From Acidobacteriota bacterium (lineage in GTDB: Bacteria; Acidobacteriota; Terriglobia; Acidiferrales; UBA7541), in contig PMTV01000014.1 of NCBI GenBank assembly GCA_003167215.1, forward strand, positions 268,694 to 332,693: DNA of 64,000 bases, written 5' to 3'. Of this stretch, positions 1 to 7,234 are shown piece after piece (position 1 is the first letter of the stretch; each line of letters opens with the position of its first letter). Under the pieces are notes generated by a model. It saw only the letters and a list, made by a program, of their open reading frames with translations. It was not told where the DNA came from and searched no databases. The position numbers were made by a program, and so were the translations under genes.

Positions 1-232
1 GTTTCGATTTCGCCGCCGCAGTCTTCACCTTCTCCGCTTCAGCAGCGGCTTCCTGCGCCGCTATCCCCAAGAAATGCTTCCGCACAAGCTCGGCATGAGA
101 ATTATCGATCGAGCTCGAATGCGTCTTCTTCTCGGTGACGCCAACTTCCGGCAGGTACTCGATCAGAACCTTTGCTTTGATCTCGAGTTCCCTGGCCAGC
201 TCATTTATTCGGACTTGATTAGGATCTGCCAT
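1..232 (-). CDS. infB: Translation initiation factor IF-2, N-terminal fragment (runs off the window edge)
   Basis: Only the first 77 codons are present; the gene continues beyond base 1. The translation opens MADPNQVRINELARELEI and continues with a Lys/Val-rich segment and a putative winged-helix IF2_N subdomain (VLIEYLPEVGVTEKKTHSSS), which is the usual N-terminal module of bacterial IF-2. IF-2 is the GTPase that places initiator tRNA on the 30S ribosome; its GTPase domain lies outside the window. It follows nusA by 31 bases on the same strand, the normal rimP-nusA-infB order, so co-transcription is expected. The Ala/Glu/Lys-rich run at the window edge is the beginning of the variable linker typical of this protein. 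Confidence 0.85.
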   Translation of the reverse strand, partial: MADPNQVRINELARELEIKAKVLIEYLPEVGVTEKKTHSSSIDNSHAELVRKHFLGIAAQEAAAEAEKVKTAAAKSK

Positions 233-263
233 CAGCCTCTTTCGCTACAAGTTTCACTCAAAT

Positions 264-1844
264 CTACTTCTGTACGTTTTCTTCTGAGTCCCCGGCTTCT
301 TCTCCGCCCTCAATTGAATGGCGTCGCGTTTCTTCGCCCGGGAGTTCTCTGGTGTCCGCTGTGCCGGGTGAATCCAAAGGATCCGCCCCGCGCGCGTCTG
401 TCTCCTCGGTCGCCTCCGGAGCGTCCCCTGCTTCGGGCGCTTCAGAGGATTCGAGTTCCTCGCTTACTTCGGGTTTTTCCGACGCTGCGTCCGCCTCAGG
501 AGCATCTTGCACTTCAACCGCTCCCTCCGGCGCTGCTTCGACTGCTTCAACCTGCTCGCTCGGCCCGGCGGCTGCCTGCGTTTCCAGCATTTCGAAATAT
601 GCGGCTACGGACTGGTGAATTTTTTCAACCATCTTCTCGCCGATACCCGGAATCTCGACCAGTTGTTCCGGCGTCATATCCGCGAGCTTCTCGACAGAAG
701 TGATTCCAGCAGCTTCGAGTTTCTCGATGGTCTTCGGACCCACGCCCGCTAATTCGGTGAGCGGCGTTCCGGGAGCGGTAAGCGCAGCCATCTGCGCTTC
801 GATCTCCCGGCGCTTCTCTTCCTCGCTCTTGATGTCGATATTCCAGCCGATCAATTTGCTGGCCAGCCGTACGTTCTGGCCTTTCTTGCCGATCGCCAGC
901 GAAAGCTGGGTGTCCTCGACGATCACTTCCAGTCTTTTTTCTTCCGGATCCACCACCTGCACGCGCGTAACTTTAGCCGGGCTTAGTGCCTTTTGCGCGA
1001 ACGCGATGGTCTCTTCGTTATACGGGATGATGTCGATCTTCTCGCCGCGCAATTCGCGGATGATGGACTGTACGCGCATTCCCTTCATACCCACGCAAGC
1101 GCCGACAGGGTCCACATCTTTGTCGCGGCTCTCGACTGCTATCTTCGTTCGCTCGCCGGCTTCGCGAGCCACCGCCCGGATTTGCACGGTGCCGTCATAA
1201 ATTTCCGGCACTTCCATTTCGAAAAGCCGCTGCACCAGCGCAGGATCGGCGCGCGAAACAACTACTTGCGGCCCTTTCGCTGCGCGTTCCACCGCGCGAA
1301 TCGTAACGCGCAACCGGTCGCCAACGTTATAAGCTTCCAAACGTGATTGTTCGCGCTTTGGTAGACGCGCTTCCGTGCGCCCCAGATCCACCACGATGTC
1401 CGGACCTTCCATGCGCTTCACCACGCTATTGATCAGCTCGCCGACGCGCGTGTGGAACTCGTTGTAAATCGTATCGCGCTCGGCCTCGCGCACTTTCTGC
1501 AGAATCACCTGCTTGGCCGTCTGCGCCGCGATCCTTCCCAGGACGTCCGTCGGTTTCGTCTCGATCACTTCGCCGCCCACCTCGATTTCAGGCTGGCGTT
1601 TCTTGGCATCTCCGAGCGAAATTTCACGCAGCGGGTCGGTAACTTCTTCGACCACAGTGTGCACGGAAAACACGTCTACCTGGCCGGATTCTGGGTTGAA
1701 CTTCGAGCGGATATCTTCCTCAGTGCGGTAATATTTCCGCGCCGCGACCACCATCGCGTCCTCAATGGCCGCGACAATGATCTCGGGTTCAATGTGTTTC
1801 TCCCGGCTGATCTGCTCGATTGTCTGGTACAGCAGACTCGCCAT
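264..1844 (-). CDS. nusA: Transcription termination/antitermination factor NusA
   Basis: A 526-residue NusA. NusA binds RNA polymerase and nascent RNA and tunes pausing, termination and antitermination. Visible modules: the RNAP-binding N-terminal domain (about 1-130), an S1 domain (about 132-200), KH1 (GACVGMKGMRVQSI, near 248) and KH2 (LAIGKKGQNVRLASK, near 318), then two helix-hairpin-helix motifs (LAGVGPKTIEKL and IPGIGEKMVEKI, about 360-410). The last 110 residues or so are a low-complexity acidic Ala/Glu/Pro tail, longer than in typical NusA and probably disordered. The ATG follows a GGGAG box. It lies 89 bases downstream of rimP and 31 upstream of infB. Confidence 0.95.
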   Translation of the reverse strand: MASLLYQTIEQISREKHIEPEIIVAAIEDAMVVAARKYYRTEEDIRSKFNPESGQVDVFSVHTVVEEVTDPLREISLGDAKKRQPEIEVGGEVIETKPTDVLGRIAAQTAKQVILQKVREAERDTIYNEFHTRVGELINSVVKRMEGPDIVVDLGRTEARLPKREQSRLEAYNVGDRLRVTIRAVERAAKGPQVVVSRADPALVQRLFEMEVPEIYDGTVQIRAVAREAGERTKIAVESRDKDVDPVGACVGMKGMRVQSIIRELRGEKIDIIPYNEETIAFAQKALSPAKVTRVQVVDPEEKRLEVIVEDTQLSLAIGKKGQNVRLASKLIGWNIDIKSEEEKRREIEAQMAALTAPGTPLTELAGVGPKTIEKLEAAGITSVEKLADMTPEQLVEIPGIGEKMVEKIHQSVAAYFEMLETQAAAGPSEQVEAVEAAPEGAVEVQDAPEADAASEKPEVSEELESSEAPEAGDAPEATEETDARGADPLDSPGTADTRELPGEETRRHSIEGGEEAGDSEENVQK

Positions 1845-1933
1845 TTGAGTTTCTCCCGAACATCAGTTCCAAGATATTTAGTTCCATGTCTTGCAGAAAT
1901 TCTCGCGCCGAAACTATGCCGCCGTTCAAATGC

Positions 1934-2407
1934 CTATAACTCAACGACCAAATTTGCCTTCTTAATACCGGCGAAGGGCACCGCCATCTCGCGGCCCTTT
2001 ACATTCAGCTTCACAACGCCATCCGCATAGCCGGCCAAACGCCCCTCGAAATAATTCTGATTCTCGATTGCCTCAGTAACCCAAATCCGCGCCAGCCGCC
2101 CAACGAATCGCTCGTAATCCGCCGCCTTCATCAACTTTCGATCCAGCCCCGGAGAGCTAACCTCCAGAACATAAGCCGGACCCGGCACCAAATCCTCCAC
2201 ATCTATAATCACGCTGAGCTGCTCGCTAACCCGTTCGCAATCCTTATGGGTGACACCGAGGCCCTCCGGGTTCTGGGGGCCGGGCAAACGGTCAAGATAG
2301 ACCCGCAGAAGCCGCTGCTTGCCAATCTTCCATTCCAGGTCGAAAATCTCGAGGCCCAACGAGCCTGCTACCCTCTCCGCCGCCTCACGAATCTTTTCCA
2401 GTTGCAT
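1934..2407 (-). CDS. rimP: Ribosome maturation factor RimP
   Basis: RimP assists late 30S subunit assembly. From the ATG at 2407 the product is 157 residues, the normal family size, and starts MQLEKIREAAERVAGSLGLE. Characteristic pieces are the N-terminal alpha/beta fold with EIFDLEWKIGKQRLLRVYLD, the SVIIDVEDLVPGPAYVLEVSSPGLDRKL stretch (the EVSSPGLDR signature) and a C-terminal SH3-like barrel. The frame stays open upstream to 2569, but that extension lies across an apparent promoter and terminator hairpin and has no RimP similarity, so the internal ATG is preferred. First gene of the rimP-nusA-infB operon. Confidence 0.9.
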   Translation of the reverse strand: MQLEKIREAAERVAGSLGLEIFDLEWKIGKQRLLRVYLDRLPGPQNPEGLGVTHKDCERVSEQLSVIIDVEDLVPGPAYVLEVSSPGLDRKLMKAADYERFVGRLARIWVTEAIENQNYFEGRLAGYADGVVKLNVKGREMAVPFAGIKKANLVVEL

Positions 2408-2520
2408 TCGATTCAACGGGCCGACTAAGGACCCTGATCTTAGGTTCCGGTACGACTCGGCCGGCAGTTCCAGCCGACTTCCATAGGCAGTCCGACGCTG
2501 ACGCCGTTCTCGCGCCCAAC

Positions 2521-2543
2521 AAAAAAGTGGGCTCGCGCCCACT
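2521..2543 (-). terminator. Attenuator-like intrinsic terminator in the rimP leader
   Basis: On the minus strand a perfect 7-bp stem AGTGGGC / GCCCACT (2526-2543) with a four-base loop is followed at once by TTTTTTG. It lies about 23 bases after the predicted start of transcription and over 100 bases before rimP, so it would stop most transcripts before the operon unless read through. In Bacillus subtilis a NusA-dependent terminator ahead of rimP lets NusA control its own synthesis; the same logic is inferred here. Confidence 0.75.
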
Positions 2544-2572
2544 GGGACATGCGACCTTTCTGGAAGCACTCC

Positions 2573-2601
2573 AGTATAATTTTTCGCCCCCGAAAACGCA
2601 A
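2573..2601 (-). promoter_or_regulatory. Predicted sigma-70 promoter of rimP-nusA-infB
   Basis: Reading the minus strand, TTGCGT (-35, 2596-2601) is separated by 17 bases from TATACT (-10, 2573-2578). The site lies downstream of the terminator at 2655-2700 and upstream of the attenuator-like hairpin at 2521-2543. Predicted start is near 2566, giving a leader of about 160 bases before rimP. Confidence 0.6.
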
Positions 2602-2654
2602 GGCCGCCCTGGTTTGGCCGGCGTCCGGGATTTGCCCGCCAACATTGCGGAATG

Positions 2655-2700
2655 ACGACAAAAAGGCCTCGCCTTTCGTTCGGCGAGGCCTTTTTGTCGT
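2655..2700. terminator. Strong intrinsic terminator after skp (symmetrical)
   Basis: A perfect 19-bp inverted repeat, left arm 2655-2673 and right arm 2682-2700, with an 8-base loop. The GC core GGCCTCGCC is flanked by A5 and T5 tracts, so it would work in either direction. It lies 11 bases beyond the stop codon of skp and separates that transcript from the rimP operon. Confidence 0.9.
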
Positions 2701-2711
2701 AAATGTAGAAA

Positions 2712-3353
2712 CTATCGAGGAGCGGGTTGCTGTTGAGCCGGCTGCGGAGTTGCAGGCTTCGGAGTTGCTGACCGCGGCGCCGCGGGCCTTGTCGCCGCCG
2801 CGTTCTTTACCGGATAATTCTGGTCGAAAAGCTTGATGATATCCTGCGTCACGTCGATCGTGTTCGCAGCGTAGATCACTGGAGTGTTCTGCGCCGACGT
2901 ATCGAGGATTACGCTATAGCCGTTTTCCTTCGAATATTTGTCGAGGACGTCGATCATCTTGCGGCCGATGCGGTCCACGACTTCACGCTCCGCCTCCGTA
3001 TAATCATCCTGCGATTCTTGCTGCTTGCGCTGATAGGTTCGCGTTAACTGATCGCCTTCGCGCGCCAGCCGTGCTTTCTCTTCGTCGCTCAAGGTATTGG
3101 ATGTAGTGCGCAGACGCGTCTGCAAATCCTCGATCTGCTTGCGCAGGTTATCGAGTTCTGTCTGCCGTGGCGCAAACTGGGATTGCAGTTCAGCGGCAGC
3201 TTGTTTGCCCTCTGCCGAACTCTGAATCGCCGCCTGAACGCTGATCACGCCTACCTTCGCAGGTGACGCTGCGGCTCCGCCGTTCGATTGCGCCCAAACT
3301 GCGGGCAACATCAACAGGGTCGCCAGGGCCGGAACTCCAAATCGAATCTTCAT
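2712..3353 (-). CDS. skp: OmpH/Skp family periplasmic chaperone
   Basis: Periplasmic holdase chaperone that carries unfolded outer-membrane proteins to the BAM complex. From the ATG at 3353 (SD AAGGAG, 6 bases away) the 213-residue product has a signal peptide (MKIRFGVPALATLLMLPAVWAQ) followed by the OmpH pattern: a short beta segment KVGVISVQAAIQSS, a long Glu/Gln/Arg-rich helical hairpin (about 50-130), and a return strand GYSVILDTSAQNTPVIYAA. The last 40 residues are a Pro/Ala/Gln tail. It has its own promoter (3396-3425) and terminator (2655-2700). bamA lies upstream on the same strand but is separated from it by a 3.6-kb beta-propeller gene. Confidence 0.88.
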   Translation of the reverse strand: MKIRFGVPALATLLMLPAVWAQSNGGAAASPAKVGVISVQAAIQSSAEGKQAAAELQSQFAPRQTELDNLRKQIEDLQTRLRTTSNTLSDEEKARLAREGDQLTRTYQRKQQESQDDYTEAEREVVDRIGRKMIDVLDKYSKENGYSVILDTSAQNTPVIYAANTIDVTQDIIKLFDQNYPVKNAAATRPAAPRSATPKPATPQPAQQQPAPR

Positions 3354-3395
3354 TCTCACTCCTTGTTCGAATATTTCGCCAAACACAAATTAGGG

Positions 3396-3425
3396 ATTAT
3401 AGCTGTCGCCGCAGAAACAGGTCAA
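3396..3425 (-). promoter_or_regulatory. Predicted promoter of skp
   Basis: On the minus strand TTGACC (3420-3425), an 18-base spacer, then a consensus TATAAT (3396-3401). Predicted transcription start is near 3389, with a leader of about 36 bases. This gives skp independent expression from the genes behind it. Confidence 0.75.
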
Positions 3426-3524
3426 CCGGATTTCGTACCCGCGCCCTTTTACTTTCGGATGCTACCGCTCGCGTAGAGGTTGGCCGAACGATCCAGCCCC
3501 TCAACTTCGCACCGCTGCCGAGCA

Positions 3525-6500
3525 TTAGTGCGGCAGCGGCACAAGCAAAACGCGATTATTGCTCTGATCCACAAGAACCCCTAGATTCATCTTAAGGTCG
3601 ATCGCGATCGAGTTCGGGCCTATCACCACCGAAGCAGGCTGCAACAAGCCCCCTACACCCAGTACATCGCGCACCTGCGGACCAGCACAGCTGGACGGAC
3701 CATTCGGATTCGGCGGGCATACATAACTCACAATCGAGATTGTATTGCTCGAGGCATTGTTCGTTACCAGCGTGCTCGTCTGATAATTGTAGTCTAGTGA
3801 CGTAGGCCCAATTCCCACCCGGAATGAAGTGGGAATAAAGGTAATGGGATCCACGATCACGACATTGTTAATAACACTGTCCACCACCAGGAAATCCTGA
3901 TTCACGGGATCAAACACAACTCCTGTGGGCAATTCGAACGGAGAAACCCGGTCGATAATTGAATCGGTTGCGACGTTCAGCAAATCGACACTGCTCGCCG
4001 ACGATGCCGTATCCACGGCGGCGTAGTTCAGGGTGGTGATGATCCCGGGTGTGGGCGGGGACGAAAGCACTGGAGCCATTGCGACAGCCACCGGGAACTG
4101 GTCAACCAGTATCGTCGTTCCAAGCGTCGCGCTCGTACCGGTAGCTGGTAGCGAGACAAAACTGACGTTATTCGACGTTGTATTGGCAGTTCCTGCCGTG
4201 GCCGTGTCGGAATTGAGCCCGATGCCCGTCGGCGCAGTACAAGTACCGCAAAGCGGCACGGTAGTGGGAGGCGTAAAAACTCCATCGACTCCTGCCTCAT
4301 CCAGGACGGTGACGTTGTTACTGCCAGTATTCGCTACCACCGCCAACCCTAGTCGGTCGATCACCGAAACGCCCGCTGGGTTGGATCCCACCGAAACGGT
4401 TGAGCCGGATAAGATTGGCGCACCCGTGAGCAAATTCAAAATGGATACAGTGTTATCCGCATTATTCGTTACCGCCGCCTGATCGAGGTTCTGGTCCACC
4501 GCCACTCCCACCGGCGTGTTACCTACAGGAACCGGTTGAATTAAGGCGAGTTCGGTGGTGTTAGACCATTGCCCGCCACTTTCTACGTACACGATGAAGT
4601 TACGCGCGTTCGTGAGCATAGTTGCAGGGATCGCGGCGAGAATCTGGCGGTTGCTTACCACCGTCACGTCGCCGGCTGGGAGCGCTGTTCCATCAATGAC
4701 TACTTGCGGCGCCCCTGAAAATCCAATGCCATTGATTGTCAAAGTCAGCGGAGTCGTGGGACTAGTCACGAACGCCATCGCGGGACTGGACTCCACTATT
4801 TGCAATGCCCGAAACTGTCCGGATATCCCGAGCGTAACAACCGAGACTGTATTGTTCCCCGCATTCACGATGAACGCCTGATTCGTCGCCGCGTCGATCG
4901 CCACCGCCTGTGGCGAGTTGAGCCCCGTAACGGTTTGCAAGACGTTGCTGTTTCCCATGTCCACAATCGCGGCCGTTCCGGCAAGCCCGTTAACGGCGAT
5001 GCCCACATTCGACAGTGGATTTATAGCTGCCCCGATAAACCCGGGCTGGTCAATCGGGTTGCCATTTTCCAGGAACGGGATGCTACTGACTGTATTGTCC
5101 AGCAGGCTGTAAGTGGTAAGGGTGCCGTTTGGATCAGTGAGCAGCGCCTTATGCGTCTGAGTGTTGATGCCTACGCCCTGAGTTGACGTGGACACCGAGA
5201 GACTCCCGATTACCACCGGAGCACGGCCGACCACGTCTCCCGGTGTCACGTTGGGAGCGCGGCCCAGATCTACGATATTGACCGAGCCCCCTCCGCCAGG
5301 CGTAACAATTGCCCAGTTCAAACGCGGGTCAATCGCCACGGACGGAGTTGGCCCAGTGCTGTAGGAACTTAAGCTTCCCCCGATTTGCTGCACGAGCACG
5401 GGCCTACCGGTGGAGAGGTCCAGGACTGTGGCCAGATTCGTCGATTGCTGCGTGACGAGCGCCCGGTGAGTCAACGAGTTAATTCCGATCGAGAATGGCA
5501 ACGCCACCGTAGCGGGCGGAACGGCCGTGTTCGGCAAAGTTAGAGTGGATATTACTGTGTTCGTGGTCAGGTCAATTGCAGTAACGCTGTTGCCTCCGGT
5601 GCCGCTCCCGTTGTTTACCACCACCGCGATGTGGTGGGCCAACTGATCATCAATAGCGACTCCTGTGGGACTCGGGCCCACCGCCACCGGCACCACAGTA
5701 TTGGTGACCAAATTGATGATGCTGACCGTGTTCGCCCCCGTGTTCGCAACCACCGCAACATCCAGCGCAGGATCAATCGCGATTGCCGACGGGCCGGCTC
5801 CCACGCCGATAGAGGTGCTCGGCGCAGTCGGAAATGACGTGGGCTCTATGGATAGGTTCACCGCGGAAATTGGGGGATTAGGCGCTACGACATCGGTGTT
5901 CTTTACCACGATCGGATAAAGACCAGGCGGACCAAAGTCCGTATCCGAAATAGTAACCTGCAACACCCTTGAGCTTCCCCCGGCACTCACCGTCACCGGC
6001 TGGGCATTAAAGAATACCGACGTGCAGGGCGAGAAATATCCGCCGGTTAGAGTCACGCCTACATCCGCAGCGCTTGCTACCGTGCTATCCGGCGACGAAG
6101 CGACTAGCGCCGGACGCGATGGGTTGATAATCAGATTCGCCTGCTGCGTACGATCGCCATTCTGGCGCTCCACTATAATCGGAATTTGCGGCGCTGCTGT
6201 CTGCGGGGTGCATGGCGCCGGTGAGACCAGCAGAGCTGCTGGTATGGTGGCGCGCAGGAGCGTAGGGCTGATGAATATCGTGGGGACCGGAACGCCGCCT
6301 GCAAGCACTGTGCTGGTAGAGAAGAAATTTGTACCATTCAGATAAATGTCTTGCTGCACCGAGCCTTCTTGAGCCATCGTCGGCAGAATAGAGGAGAGTG
6401 TCGTTTGACCCGTCGAGCTTCCAATAGTCACTGACGCCGTGGCGGATTGGGAGCTGTCCGCAGCCGATGTGGCCGTGACGGTCACCGCACCCGGCGAGGT

Positions 6501-7136
6501 CAATGGCGCGATATAAGTCCCCGCGGGGCACGGCAGCGGCGCCGCCGGATTCGGGCAGATAAACCCGATGGTCGAGTTGCCGCCAACAACTGTCATGCCG
6601 TCGGCGGTTACGCTCCAAGTGACGGCCGTATTAGTAGTGCCGCTAACTGTCGGCGTGAATAGAATGTTTTCGCCTGGAGCGATGGTCACATTGTTCGGTG
6701 CTATCGAAACGCGCACTCCCGAGCCCACCTCAACGAAACTGATTCCATAAATATTCTGGTTCACCGTGCTTTGCGCCGCGACAACAAAAATATTTGGTGA
6801 CGGCGGCGTAGGTGGAGCAACGTACAGTCCGGTACTGCTTATGGTGCCAAAGCCGGTGAGCTGCCCGCAATTTAGCGGTATAGGATGGGTCACAGTCAGA
6901 CTTGGAGGGGGAAGGCAAATTAGCCAGTTCACCGTGGAAGTCGAAGTACCGGTCACACTAACCGTGAATTGCTGCTGGCCGGGAGGCAAGCCAGGCTGGC
7001 TACTGATAAGAACGGAAATGGGTGACGTAGCGGTGCCCGTCGGTATCACGGTAACCCCGACGGGTGTGCTGTTTCCGCCGCACCGTGCCAATCCGGCGGC
7101 CAGAATTATTACCACCCCTATTTTCCAAGCTCGCAT
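3525..7136 (-). CDS. Giant secreted YVTN-type beta-propeller / IPT-domain protein
   Basis: A 1203-residue exported protein of unknown specific function. The chosen ATG (7136) has an excellent SD (GGAGGAG); a GTG two codons upstream is also open. The N terminus is a hydrophobic export signal ending LARCGG; the Arg before Cys is unusual for a lipobox, so lipidation is uncertain. Residues about 30-240 hold two Ig-like/BIG-type segments (VSVTGTSTSTVNWL, ATASVTIG), then an IPT/TIG domain (SILPTMAQEGSVQQDIYLNG), then about 650 residues of YVTN-like propeller repeats (AIDPALDVAVVANTGANTVS, AIDAATNQAFIVNAGNNTVS), interrupted by a second IPT-like segment near 790. Very low Lys and rich in Thr/Val/Asn. 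It has its own -10 element and sits between bamA and skp. Confidence 0.85.
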   Translation of the reverse strand: MRAWKIGVVIILAAGLARCGGNSTPVGVTVIPTGTATSPISVLISSQPGLPPGQQQFTVSVTGTSTSTVNWLICLPPPSLTVTHPIPLNCGQLTGFGTISSTGLYVAPPTPPSPNIFVVAAQSTVNQNIYGISFVEVGSGVRVSIAPNNVTIAPGENILFTPTVSGTTNTAVTWSVTADGMTVVGGNSTIGFICPNPAAPLPCPAGTYIAPLTSPGAVTVTATSAADSSQSATASVTIGSSTGQTTLSSILPTMAQEGSVQQDIYLNGTNFFSTSTVLAGGVPVPTIFISPTLLRATIPAALLVSPAPCTPQTAAPQIPIIVERQNGDRTQQANLIINPSRPALVASSPDSTVASAADVGVTLTGGYFSPCTSVFFNAQPVTVSAGGSSRVLQVTISDTDFGPPGLYPIVVKNTDVVAPNPPISAVNLSIEPTSFPTAPSTSIGVGAGPSAIAIDPALDVAVVANTGANTVSIINLVTNTVVPVAVGPSPTGVAIDDQLAHHIAVVVNNGSGTGGNSVTAIDLTTNTVISTLTLPNTAVPPATVALPFSIGINSLTHRALVTQQSTNLATVLDLSTGRPVLVQQIGGSLSSYSTGPTPSVAIDPRLNWAIVTPGGGGSVNIVDLGRAPNVTPGDVVGRAPVVIGSLSVSTSTQGVGINTQTHKALLTDPNGTLTTYSLLDNTVSSIPFLENGNPIDQPGFIGAAINPLSNVGIAVNGLAGTAAIVDMGNSNVLQTVTGLNSPQAVAIDAATNQAFIVNAGNNTVSVVTLGISGQFRALQIVESSPAMAFVTSPTTPLTLTINGIGFSGAPQVVIDGTALPAGDVTVVSNRQILAAIPATMLTNARNFIVYVESGGQWSNTTELALIQPVPVGNTPVGVAVDQNLDQAAVTNNADNTVSILNLLTGAPILSGSTVSVGSNPAGVSVIDRLGLAVVANTGSNNVTVLDEAGVDGVFTPPTTVPLCGTCTAPTGIGLNSDTATAGTANTTSNNVSFVSLPATGTSATLGTTILVDQFPVAVAMAPVLSSPPTPGIITTLNYAAVDTASSASSVDLLNVATDSIIDRVSPFELPTGVVFDPVNQDFLVVDSVINNVVIVDPITFIPTSFRVGIGPTSLDYNYQTSTLVTNNASSNTISIVSYVCPPNPNGPSSCAGPQVRDVLGVGGLLQPASVVIGPNSIAIDLKMNLGVLVDQSNNRVLLVPLPH

Positions 7137-7163
7137 CCTCACTCCTCCGTCCCATCTCGAACG

Positions 7164-7169
7164 ATTATA
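7164..7169 (-). promoter_or_regulatory. Consensus -10 upstream of the beta-propeller gene
   Basis: TATAAT on the minus strand (preceded by TAGA), placing the start near 7157 and leaving a leader of about 20 bases that contains the SD. No good -35 is seen at 16-18 bases; only a T-rich stretch is present. Confidence 0.5.
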
Positions 7170-7234
7170 TCTATCTCGCGCGTAAAAAAATTTCCAGGCG
7201 CTGTACCTCGATCTCTGAAGACTAGACGCTCATA

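Noticed and set aside
6085..6618. Minus-strand 177-codon frame inside the beta-propeller gene
   Set aside because: Same strand but wrong frame within a well-supported gene; Arg/Ser-rich translation with no start context.
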